Shown here in pieces: positions 15,262 through 23,130 of a stretch of DNA of 34,275 nucleotides (positions within the stretch are counted from its first letter, which is position 1; each line of letters begins with the position of its first letter). Under the pieces are notes generated by a model. The model was not told the DNA's origin. It saw nothing but the letters and a program-made list of their open reading frames with translations, and did no database searches. Origin of the DNA: an uncultured Prevotellaceae bacterium (GTDB lineage: Bacteria > Bacteroidota > Bacteroidia > Bacteroidales > Bacteroidaceae); contig CADBLU010000300.1 of assembly GCA_902795605.1 (NCBI GenBank), positions 1 through 34,275 on the forward strand, written 5' to 3'. Both the position numbers and the translations under genes were made by a program.

Positions 15262-16395
15262 TTATTTCACAGGAGAATAGTATCTGGGGACACCCATCCC
15301 CAGTTCTGGATGAAGAAGGATGATGTAGTCGCGAAGCAGATAGTCGGGGTGAAACGACACCTCTTCGAAATAAGGCACCTTTTGTGTGTCGACAAACCAT
15401 GTGTTATGCTGTTTGTAAGCCTTCATTTCCTTATAGCCGCTGTGCTCTGAGGCAAGGCGGTCATAGGTGAGGTCGCCCGAACCGAAATGATTGAAAATCC
15501 ACACGTCGGCATTACCTGCTTTGTCGAGTACGGTTTCGAATGTCATGGCGAGACTCCCAGAGTGGGTGTCTTTGCTCCATGCATATGTGCCATTGGCGTC
15601 TGCGATGATTTTTCCTATCGTGCTCTTGCCACCTGGCACATACCATGTGGAACCTGTCAGTTTTTCAGTGATGATCGACCGTATGGTCGAGGCTTCTTTA
15701 GCTTTGGCTTTCAGTACCTGATAAGATGAGTCGACAATGGCGAACAGTGAGTCGGCCTCATGCTCTTTGCCCAAAAGCAAACCATAGAGTTTCACCCATT
15801 CTGCTCTTGCGAGGGCAGAGTTTTCCATATAGTCAGCGCATTCCATGAGGGGAATGTTGATTTCCTCCAACTGTCCGTAACCTCCTGAGTTCTCAAAGGG
15901 TGATACACACAGGAGGTCGGGTTTCATGTCAATGATTTTTTCAATGACAGGATTCATTCCGTCACCGCAATCGGTGATGCGACCTTCTTTTACCCCTTCC
16001 TGCACATATTTTACAAGGATGTATTTTAAGTCGGCTACTCCCGCCAATTGGTCTTGGGCATTCAACCACTCCATCAGTTGACAGTGTGCGGCGGTGAAGA
16101 CCACAGCCCTCTCAGCAGGCACTTGGATAATCGTACCTTCAGGCAGGTGGGGAGGAGTCTCTTTGCGCTTGTCTACCAAGACGTATTTGTGAAGTATATG
16201 GCCTGTGTGCCAAGGGTCTTTGATAGATACCGTCGTGTAAAGGTCGTGCTTCACAATCTGCAGGAGTGAAGAATATTTCATCCTCAAGGTGTCTCCTTGT
16301 TCTTCCTCTCTCTCGTACCTGTTGTTTTTGCAGGCGGTGAAAGCGCTTATAAGTACAAGGCAGAAGATGAAGAAGTGAGTCGGTCTCAAATTCAT
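15262..16395 (-). CDS. ABC transporter substrate-binding lipoprotein, cobalamin/Fe-chelate type
   Basis: The 377-residue lipoprotein has a signal peptide and lipobox (FTAC, Cys22), so it is membrane-anchored. The BtuF/FhuD-like fold is visible in two lobes: RAVVFTAAHCQLMEWLNAQDQLAGV with a following KPDLLCVSPFENSGG in the first, and the VPGGKSTIGKIIADANGTYAW and DVWIFNHFGSGDLTYDRLA segments in the second. It captures the ligand and delivers it to the adjacent permease. An in-frame TTG lies 30 nt upstream, but the ATG at 16395 has an A/G-rich stretch in front and an immediate signal peptide. It lies 38 nt after the dehydratase gene. Confidence 0.9.
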   Translation of the reverse strand: MNLRPTHFFIFCLVLISAFTACKNNRYEREEEQGDTLRMKYSSLLQIVKHDLYTTVSIKDPWHTGHILHKYVLVDKRKETPPHLPEGTIIQVPAERAVVFTAAHCQLMEWLNAQDQLAGVADLKYILVKYVQEGVKEGRITDCGDGMNPVIEKIIDMKPDLLCVSPFENSGGYGQLEEINIPLMECADYMENSALARAEWVKLYGLLLGKEHEADSLFAIVDSSYQVLKAKAKEASTIRSIITEKLTGSTWYVPGGKSTIGKIIADANGTYAWSKDTHSGSLAMTFETVLDKAGNADVWIFNHFGSGDLTYDRLASEHSGYKEMKAYKQHNTWFVDTQKVPYFEEVSFHPDYLLRDYIILLHPELGMGVPRYYSPVK

Positions 16396-16433
16396 CGGAA
16401 TCTTCTTTTTATCCAGTCGAATCAATGTTCTCC

Positions 16434-18410
16434 CTATTTGTCCAATTGAGAGAAAACTGAGTTGTTGGACTTATATTCGGGCACAATTTTTTTCATCTTT
16501 GCCACAATGCGCATCTCATCGTAGGTGTCGGCGATGGCAATCAATTCCTCAATCTCACTGTTGACACTTTCGTAATCATACTCACGCACCTCGGCAATTC
16601 TGATCTTCTCATGGAAGCTGGGCTTCGTATTCTCTTCCGTGGAAAGGAGCTCCTCGTAGAGTTTCTCACCCGGGCGCAATCCAGTGTACTTGATTTCCAC
16701 ATTCTTTGCGCCACTAAGTTTGATCATTCGCTTTGCCAAATCGGCAATTTTGACAGGCTCACCCATGTCGAAGACAAAAATCTCGCCTCCATGGCCATGT
16801 GTGCCTGCCTCAAGCACCAGTTTGCAAGCCTCAGGAATCAGCATAAAGAACCGGATGATGCGTTTGTCGGTGACCGTCACTGGGCCTCCGGCTTTAATCT
16901 GGCGCTCAAACAGAGGAATCACAGAACCGTTGGAGCCGAGGACATTGCCGAAACGTGTCGTTACAAACTGTGTCACACCTTTTATTTTTCCCTCCTTGAT
17001 AGCCTTGTCAAGACTTTGCACATAGATTTCGCAAATACGCTTGGAGCATCCCATCACATTGGTCGGGTTGACGGCTTTGTCGGTAGAGAGCATGACAAAC
17101 TTCTTGACACCGTATTTGACACTCAGGTCTGCGATGACTTTTGTGCCATAGACGTTGTTCTGAATACTTTCACTGGGGTTGTCTTCCATCATCGGTACGT
17201 GCTTATATGCAGCGGCATGGAAGACATAGTCGGGGCGGAATTGATCAAACAGGTGCTCCATCCGTTTAGCGTTGGAAATGGAGGCCACCACCGTAGACGT
17301 CTTGATTTGCGGCCATTGGCGCAACATCATCAAGCGAATATCATGCTGAGGCGTCTCTGCCGAGTCGATAAGCATCAGCTCCGAGGGTTGGTAATCACTG
17401 ATTTGTCTAACAATCTCAGAACCTATGGAACCAGCAGAACCGGTGATAAGAATCTTCTTGCCCGTCAGCATTTCGCCTACTTTCTGCATGTCAATTTGGA
17501 TCTCAGACCTTGGCAGCAAATCTTCCACGCTGATTTGCTTCATCTGGACAGTGGAGAAGTCGGTGTCTTTGTTCCATTCCCTTGTGCCTTCGGCCATGTA
17601 AATCTTAACGTCTGCATTGATAAACATATCCTGCAACACCTGGTCTTTGCGGAATTTCTCCACTTGAAGCGGTGATATCAGCAGCGCTTCTATACCTTTT
17701 GATTTAAGAATAGACGGCAGATTGGCATCGACGATATAGACTTTTTCGCCCATCAACACTTTGCCTCTATAGTCGCCGTCGGTAGTTACAAATCCTCTGA
17801 GGGAGAAGTTGGCGTCTTTTTGATTACGGATGTTTTTAGCCAGTCCCACACCTCCGTCTCCTACGCCAAAGATGAAAGTGCGAAGGGCGAATTCACGTTT
17901 ATAGGAGACGTCGAAGATGGTTTTTACAAGTACTCTCCATGCCCACATCATGATCATGGCGAGCACGTACATGGCCAATATTTGCCTTCCCTTTAAAGCC
18001 ACAAACAGACTTTCGCCGAATCTCTCCCTGTAGCCAATGTGTATCCATGAGATGGGGTAGTGCATCACTTCTGCCACGATGCATGAAAGAAGCATGGCAT
18101 AGCCCACTCTCCTTAAGTCGACAAACGAGGAGTATCTGACGACACCGGAATAGGTGTGGAACACCCTGAATCCGATGAGGTTGAAGATCATATACACACA
18201 AATGGTGCGTGATGCGGCACCGAAATGGGAAATGAGTTGTGATGTACTTGTAAAGAGCAGCAGGACGAAAATACCCGAAGCAAAGCATATAAAACAGTCG
18301 AGCAGTAGCACAGCCCAATAGGGTAGTGCTTTTTTGGTGAAGTACCAATTGAGCAGATGGTCCAGCAATTCCTTCATGTCTGAGCAGATGGTGGATAAGA
18401 ATTTGTTCAT
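16434..18410 (-). CDS. Membrane-bound UDP-sugar 4,6-dehydratase (WbpM/PglF/CapD-like)
   Basis: The 658-residue protein has four N-terminal membrane helices (about 30-165), a first Rossmann-like CoA-binding-type region (FGVGDGG, about 181-187), and a C-terminal SDR domain. The SDR domain shows TGSAGSIG at 323-330, HAAAYKHVP near 398-406, STDK at 442-445 and NVMGCSK at 451-457. Met453 takes the place of the usual catalytic Tyr, as in large WbpM/PglF enzymes. These convert UDP-GlcNAc to the 4-keto-6-deoxy sugar, the substrate of a DegT-type aminotransferase. The ATG overlaps the aminotransferase TGA by 4 nt (ATGA). A longer frame to 18638 overlaps that gene and is rejected. Confidence 0.93.
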   Translation of the reverse strand: MNKFLSTICSDMKELLDHLLNWYFTKKALPYWAVLLLDCFICFASGIFVLLLFTSTSQLISHFGAASRTICVYMIFNLIGFRVFHTYSGVVRYSSFVDLRRVGYAMLLSCIVAEVMHYPISWIHIGYRERFGESLFVALKGRQILAMYVLAMIMMWAWRVLVKTIFDVSYKREFALRTFIFGVGDGGVGLAKNIRNQKDANFSLRGFVTTDGDYRGKVLMGEKVYIVDANLPSILKSKGIEALLISPLQVEKFRKDQVLQDMFINADVKIYMAEGTREWNKDTDFSTVQMKQISVEDLLPRSEIQIDMQKVGEMLTGKKILITGSAGSIGSEIVRQISDYQPSELMLIDSAETPQHDIRLMMLRQWPQIKTSTVVASISNAKRMEHLFDQFRPDYVFHAAAYKHVPMMEDNPSESIQNNVYGTKVIADLSVKYGVKKFVMLSTDKAVNPTNVMGCSKRICEIYVQSLDKAIKEGKIKGVTQFVTTRFGNVLGSNGSVIPLFERQIKAGGPVTVTDKRIIRFFMLIPEACKLVLEAGTHGHGGEIFVFDMGEPVKIADLAKRMIKLSGAKNVEIKYTGLRPGEKLYEELLSTEENTKPSFHEKIRIAEVREYDYESVNSEIEELIAIADTYDEMRIVAKMKKIVPEYKSNNSVFSQLDK

Positions 18411-19579
18411 TTCCTTACGACATCTTTCAGGATGGAAACGATGCGCTCGACATTTTCGTCGGAAACGCATGGTCCTGACGGCAGACAAAGACCTTTTCTG
18501 AACATACGTTCGGAAGTTCCATTGATATAGGCAGGAGCGTCCTTGTAGACCGGTTGAGTGTGCATTGGGCGCCAAAGAGGCCGGCTCTCGATGCCCGATT
18601 GCGCAAGGGCATCCATCGCCTTTATGACCAGTTGGCATGGCTCAATGTCTGCTGTGCCGGAGTATGGGGCATTCGACTCAGGTGTCTCGAATGTAATCGT
18701 ACTGAGCCAATAATTGGAATCCATGTAATCTTCGGGCTGTGAGTGTACTTTTATCACCTCATCGTTGGCAAATGCTTTCTCGTACAAGGCTGCGATGTGT
18801 TGATGGTGGCTCACATGGCTGTCGACGACGGTCATCTGTCCACGTCCTATACCGGCGCAGACATTGCTCATCCGATAGTTGTAACCTATCTCTTTGTGAA
18901 GGTAATACGGCTTGTTCTCTCGTGCCTGTGTGGCAAAGAACATGATTTTTCGCTTGGTTTCCTCGTCAGGGCAAATCAAAGCACCTCCACCAGAAGTGGT
19001 GATCATCTTATTGCCGTTGAAGCTCATGATTCCGTAATTTCCGAAAGTGCCTGTCATCTGCCCTTTGTATTTCGAGCCAAAGGCTTCGGCTGAATCCTCT
19101 ATGACTGGAATCTCGTATCGACGGGCAATTTCCATGATGTCGTCGATGTAGGCGGGCATGCCATACAGATATACTGGCACGATTACTCTGGGTTTACGTC
19201 CAGTCTTGCGTATGCGGTCTTTGATGGCATCCTCCAGCATGTTGGGGTCCATATTCCATGTCTTCTCTTCAGAACCGACAAAAACGGGAGTCGCACCCAG
19301 GTAGGTGGCTGGATTGCATGATGCCGCAAAGGTGAAACTTTGGCAGATAACTTCGTCGCCTGGTTTCACTCCGAGGTTCAACATGGCCAGGTGCACGGCA
19401 GCAGTCCCAGAGGCGAGAGCAACTACTTTTTTCCCTTCGCCTACAAACTGTTCGAGTTCATTTTCGAAAGCATTGACATTGGGACCAAGTGGCGCCACCC
19501 AGTTGGTGTCGAAAGCTTCCTGGATGTATCTCATCTCGTTGCCGCTCATATGAGCAAGACATAAATATATCTTTTCCAT
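18407..19579 (-). CDS. DegT/DnrJ/EryC1/StrS family sugar aminotransferase
   Basis: The 390-residue PLP enzyme has the family N-terminus (MSGNEMRYIQEAFDTNWVAPLGPNV), the SGTAAVHLAM cofactor segment at 57-66, EDSAEAFGS at 161-169, and the PLP-lysine Lys191 in SFNGNKMITTSGGG. It resembles PglE/PglC-type enzymes that aminate UDP-4-keto-6-deoxy-GlcNAc. With the overlapping dehydratase gene it would make a UDP-4-amino-4,6-dideoxy sugar. The ATG at 19579 matches the usual family start (MEKIYLCLAHMSG). It is the first gene of the six-gene minus-strand run. Confidence 0.93.
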   Translation of the reverse strand: MEKIYLCLAHMSGNEMRYIQEAFDTNWVAPLGPNVNAFENELEQFVGEGKKVVALASGTAAVHLAMLNLGVKPGDEVICQSFTFAASCNPATYLGATPVFVGSEEKTWNMDPNMLEDAIKDRIRKTGRKPRVIVPVYLYGMPAYIDDIMEIARRYEIPVIEDSAEAFGSKYKGQMTGTFGNYGIMSFNGNKMITTSGGGALICPDEETKRKIMFFATQARENKPYYLHKEIGYNYRMSNVCAGIGRGQMTVVDSHVSHHQHIAALYEKAFANDEVIKVHSQPEDYMDSNYWLSTITFETPESNAPYSGTADIEPCQLVIKAMDALAQSGIESRPLWRPMHTQPVYKDAPAYINGTSERMFRKGLCLPSGPCVSDENVERIVSILKDVVRK

Positions 19580-19618
19580 ATTGTAGTGATAAATGATGCT
19601 AATTAAGAATTGCGATTG

Positions 19619-19626
19619 CAAAAATA
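19619..19626 (-). promoter_or_regulatory. Possible -7 element close to the aminotransferase gene
   Basis: The minus strand reads TATTTTTG here, a full match to TAnnTTTG about 40 nt before the ATG at 19579. No TTTG was found at the expected -33 distance, so this is a half site only. Confidence 0.35.
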
Positions 19627-20036
19627 CTAAAAAAAAACGAAAGGGGAATCATCTGTTCTTTTTTATAGATGATTTTTGGTTTAAATTGGTTGATGTGTCG
19701 CAAAATTTGTCTCGTTTTTCCATTGAGATTGTATGATGTAGATGCCACAGTGAATCAACAAGCTATATTTGAGTCAATATGTGTTAGTACATTCTTGTAC
19801 ACTTTTATAATGACAAACAGAGATAAGAAATATCTCCTTATGCCAGGATGGCACAAGTCAGATACTCTTATTGTAGAGGTCTTAATAACCCACTTTAGAA
19901 TGAGGTGTTCAACTAATCTTGCAATCAGAACTGTGGCAATTGTTTATGAATTAATCCCATCATTCGCAGATTGACAAATCCCTTTTAAACAAAAAGGTAA
20001 GAGCCTCACGATACTCAATAGTTTTTATATCTTGTG

Positions 20037-20068
20037 CAAAGATATATAATAAGAAACAATTTTGCAAT
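20037..20068 (-). promoter_or_regulatory. Minus-strand promoter motif inside the gene-free region
   Basis: The minus strand has TATCTTTG (complement of 20037-20044), with ATTG (complement of 20065-20068, 3 of 4 matches) 20 nt upstream. A transcript from about 20030 would run through the hairpin cluster towards the aminotransferase gene, giving either a leader of about 450 nt or a separate RNA. Confidence 0.4.
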
Positions 20069-20200
20069 ACAATTTGGCATTTTTCTTTTCCATTTGCGTT
20101 ATTCTTATTTAATCCTTTTTGCATATAATAATGTTGTCAAGCTATGTAAAATAATGATTATTACTCAATTGGGGATTGTAGACTGGTTTGGGGTAACACC

Positions 20201-22912
20201 TTATTCCACCCGGCATCCCTTGGGAATGACAGTCTTGAGAGACTGTGATGACGGGTCGAAATCCACGCTTATCTCGCCATAGAGAGTATGGATAGAGGCT
20301 TTCACATGGCCTATTCCCTCGATGGGCTCGGGGTTGATGATGAGATGCCTCATGCCGTGTGTGCCAGGCTGTTGACGGATACCGGCAAGACTGCGGAAGA
20401 ACCATTCATCGATCTGTCCCTGCATGAAATGGTTTTCGGAGGAGCCCTGACGGGGATCCCATTGCTCTGTAAGGGTGGTGGCTCCATTGGCTATCTGGTA
20501 ACCGTAGCCTGGAGCCTCATAGTGATTGAGCATGCGGAAGAGTAGGGCGCTTTGTCCGTTGTCGGCAAGCACCCTGAACAGGTAACGGTTGCCCACGTCG
20601 CCCGTTGTCAGTCTGTCGCCATGTGCGTGAATGTCATTGATAAGGTTTTGGAGCACCGCGTCTTTGTGCTCGCCTGTGATGCCGAGAAAGAGCGGCAGGG
20701 CGTTGGACGTCTGGCTTCCGGTGCCGTATTGGCACGAGTCGGGATGGAAGAAATGGCGGTGGAATGCCTCCACTACATTATTATATAAAGTCTTGTAATG
20801 TCGCTCGTCTTCGTGGCGTCCGGTTATACGTGCCGCTTCGGTGATGAGTTGCAGGTCATAAATATAGTGGGCGGTAGCCACCAATGGCACGGGTGTGTTG
20901 CGTGAGAAACCGGCCTTCCATGGGCCATAGTCGTACCAGTCGCCCAGTCCGTGGCTCACAATGCCGTCTTCCGATCTGCTGGTGAGATAGTCCACATAAC
21001 GCCGCATCGGTTCATAATTGTCGGTGATGAGTGTGCTGTCTCCGTACATGTCGTAGTACATAAACGGCAGGATGACAAGTGTGGAGCCCCATTCGGGTGA
21101 GTCGTCGAAAAGATTGCCGAAGGAGACATACTGTGGTGCGGTTGTGGGCACCATACCGTCAGGTTTTTGCGTGTCTACTATGTCGCGGATGATTTTGGGC
21201 ACAAGCGTGGTCATATCATAGTTGAAGAGAAGAGATGGACCGCAGAGGTGGTCTTGCTCCAACCATCCCAGTTTCTCCCGATGGGGGCAGTCGGTAAGAA
21301 CGCCCTGCATGTTGCTCCGCTCCGCACGTTCTATGAGCCTGTGGGTCTTCGTCATCAGTTCGTTGTCGCACCAGAAGGTGGATGTCTCTGGGGTGGAATT
21401 ATAGATGAAGCAGCTTTGGAGCTGATGGATGACGGGAAGGCCATCAGGATTGGGCTGGCCTTCCATGACGGCCCCTTCTACCTGGATGTATCTGAAGCCG
21501 TAATAGGAGAACCGCGGATGCCACGACTCCTCTCCGCCACCTTTTAAGGTGTATTCATAAAAATGCTGGCGCCCCGTCTGTCTCTGATCGCATACTCCTT
21601 GGGGTGTGAGCCGTTCGGCGACAATCAAGGTGACTTTTCGGCCCCGTTGACCAGAAACAGTGATGGCGGGGAAACCGGCGAGGTTCTGTCCCATATCGCA
21701 GACAAAGACCGAGGGGGCTATTGTGCGTCGCGTGGCTTGGCTTGCCGCCATCAGCGAGTCGGTGTTGAAGGGAAGTACGGATTTCACGTCGAAGCGCTCC
21801 ATGATTCTCACGGGGAAAGTCGTCTCCGGTCTTAGTCTGCCGCCGGGACCTTCCGTCTTTACGGCCTTGTGCCATAAACTGTCATCGAACAGAGGGCTCG
21901 CCCATCCTGGCTGCTCCATCCTTGCGTCATATGACTCCCCTCCGAATATACTATTGAATGTGACAGGGCTCAGTGCCCATCGCCAATTTTCATCACTCGA
22001 CACGTGTTCAGTCGTGCCGTCAGCATAGGTGATGTCCATTCTCAGGAATAACTGTGGAGGTCCGTAACTTGCCTGCAACTTGCTGTAGCGTCCGCCTTGT
22101 TGCACATTGAAAAAGCCGTTACCGAGCAACACCGCGACGGCATTGTCGCCTTGTCGGAGACGGGAGGTCACGTCGAAGGTATCGTAGTAGACCGTGCGAC
22201 TGTATTCACTCCATAAGGGGGCAAACATACTGTCGCCTACACGCTCTCCATTGATGCTCATCTCATAATGTCCGAGTCCGCTCACGTAGACGACAGCATT
22301 GACAATGTCGTGACGGGTTTTGAACTCCTTCCTCAAGATAATGCTGCGACTGGAGAGAGTGTCCACGTTCTCCCATCTTGTCTTGAAAGAATCTTTCTTA
22401 AACACTTCGTTGCTCCATCTTCCAGTGGGTATGTGGGCGGCAGACTTCGTGATGGCTCCTATCCATTGAGGCGCCACCGAATGATGAGGGACTGAAGACA
22501 AGTCGGTGGGTGCTACACGAATAATCTGCTCATGACTCCATTCCGACCAGTGGTTCCATTTCTTCTTCTTGCCTTTTCCGCCAAGAAAACCTATCTTCAC
22601 TCGCCAATAGTAACCATAGGGATTGGCGTTCAATGAAGGTATCTCTACCAGTTGGCTCTCTGATGAATGGGTGACCTGACTGTCGTAGACGAGTCTTCCC
22701 GTGACATTCTCACGCACCTCTATCTGGTAGGCTGTTTGGTCGATAGGCAGGTTTTCTGAGTCGATATATTGCCATCCCAGCCTGATTTTGTCTTCCACGA
22801 TGGCCATTTTGCCTTTCTGATGGTTACAGGAAGTCCGGGTGACAACCAGTTTGGCTGATGCCGCGATAAAGCCAAGGGCCAATATTAATAAGGTGCATAT
22901 TTTTCTTTTCAT
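20201..22912 (-). CDS. Glycoside hydrolase family 78, alpha-L-rhamnosidase
   Basis: The 903-residue secreted enzyme has a signal peptide (residues 1-20, ending AASA). An N-terminal Ig-like domain (about 24-135) precedes the Bac_rhamnosid N and concanavalin-like domains (about 150-500). The (alpha/alpha)6 catalytic domain follows from about 510, with DCPHREKLGWLEQ at 541-553 (Asp541, Glu546 and probably Glu552), and a C-terminal beta domain ends at 903. It hydrolyses terminal L-rhamnose from rhamnogalacturonan or rhamnosylated glycans. An in-frame extension to 23032 precedes the signal peptide and runs across the likely promoter, so the ATG at 22912 is preferred. It is divergent from the PagL-like gene. 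Confidence 0.94.
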   Translation of the reverse strand: MKRKICTLLILALGFIAASAKLVVTRTSCNHQKGKMAIVEDKIRLGWQYIDSENLPIDQTAYQIEVRENVTGRLVYDSQVTHSSESQLVEIPSLNANPYGYYWRVKIGFLGGKGKKKKWNHWSEWSHEQIIRVAPTDLSSVPHHSVAPQWIGAITKSAAHIPTGRWSNEVFKKDSFKTRWENVDTLSSRSIILRKEFKTRHDIVNAVVYVSGLGHYEMSINGERVGDSMFAPLWSEYSRTVYYDTFDVTSRLRQGDNAVAVLLGNGFFNVQQGGRYSKLQASYGPPQLFLRMDITYADGTTEHVSSDENWRWALSPVTFNSIFGGESYDARMEQPGWASPLFDDSLWHKAVKTEGPGGRLRPETTFPVRIMERFDVKSVLPFNTDSLMAASQATRRTIAPSVFVCDMGQNLAGFPAITVSGQRGRKVTLIVAERLTPQGVCDQRQTGRQHFYEYTLKGGGEESWHPRFSYYGFRYIQVEGAVMEGQPNPDGLPVIHQLQSCFIYNSTPETSTFWCDNELMTKTHRLIERAERSNMQGVLTDCPHREKLGWLEQDHLCGPSLLFNYDMTTLVPKIIRDIVDTQKPDGMVPTTAPQYVSFGNLFDDSPEWGSTLVILPFMYYDMYGDSTLITDNYEPMRRYVDYLTSRSEDGIVSHGLGDWYDYGPWKAGFSRNTPVPLVATAHYIYDLQLITEAARITGRHEDERHYKTLYNNVVEAFHRHFFHPDSCQYGTGSQTSNALPLFLGITGEHKDAVLQNLINDIHAHGDRLTTGDVGNRYLFRVLADNGQSALLFRMLNHYEAPGYGYQIANGATTLTEQWDPRQGSSENHFMQGQIDEWFFRSLAGIRQQPGTHGMRHLIINPEPIEGIGHVKASIHTLYGEISVDFDPSSQSLKTVIPKGCRVE

Positions 22913-22998
22913 GATTATTCTTGTAGATTCGGAAGTTAGTTTGCTTTGTATGCGAGAGCCTGTGGATGCTTGCCGTCCAGCCTCTTCGGCATGTTTTG

Positions 22999-23006
22999 CA
23001 AAGATA
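22999..23006 (-). promoter_or_regulatory. -7 element of the GH78 gene
   Basis: The minus strand reads TATCTTTG, a full match to TAnnTTTG, about 85 nt before the GH78 ATG. A matching -33 TTTG is not visible, so regulation by an activator is possible. Confidence 0.45.
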
Positions 23007-23077
23007 ATGCTATTTCTTTTTTTGAGGAGCATCTCGGGCTCTTTTTTTTCTTTTTTTGCCCTTTAACCAATGCATCA

Positions 23078-23108
23078 TTTGACTTTTCACCTTTTTTGCT
23101 TACCTTTG
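23078..23108 (+). promoter_or_regulatory. Promoter of the PagL-like gene
   Basis: TTTG at 23078-23081, a 19-nt spacer and TACCTTTG at 23101-23108 match the consensus fully. The ATG at 23131 lies about 22 nt after the -7 element, so the leader is short. Confidence 0.75.
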
Positions 23109-23130
23109 CAATTCATTATATCATTTTGAC

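Larger units (their letters stand above)
19580..20200. other. AT-rich gene-free region with several hairpins
   Basis: No convincing gene is seen in these 621 nt. Short perfect inverted repeats lie at 19647-19674 (8-bp stem), 19787-19800 (5 bp), 19820-19836 (6 bp), 19837-19857 (9 positions with one mismatch) and 19982-19998 (6 bp). A 101-codon open frame on the plus strand (19669-19974) has no recognisable motif and lies across the hairpins. Minus-strand promoter motifs are at 20037-20068 and 19619-19626. The region may encode a long leader of the aminotransferase unit or a small RNA. Confidence 0.45.

Noticed and set aside
16611-17675. A 354-codon open frame on the plus strand
   Set aside because: It is entirely antisense to the dehydratase SDR domain, whose catalytic residues are intact; its own translation is His/Leu-rich without motifs.
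18411-18638. N-terminal extension of the dehydratase
   Set aside because: It lies within the aminotransferase gene and is not protein-like; the ATGA overlap start matches the known membrane-helix N-terminus.
19669-19974. A 101-codon open frame in the gene-free region
   Set aside because: It has no recognisable motif, no ribosome site or clear promoter, and spans several inverted repeats.
22913-23032. N-terminal extension of the GH78 protein
   Set aside because: It places 40 unlikely residues before a complete signal peptide and covers the TATCTTTG promoter element.
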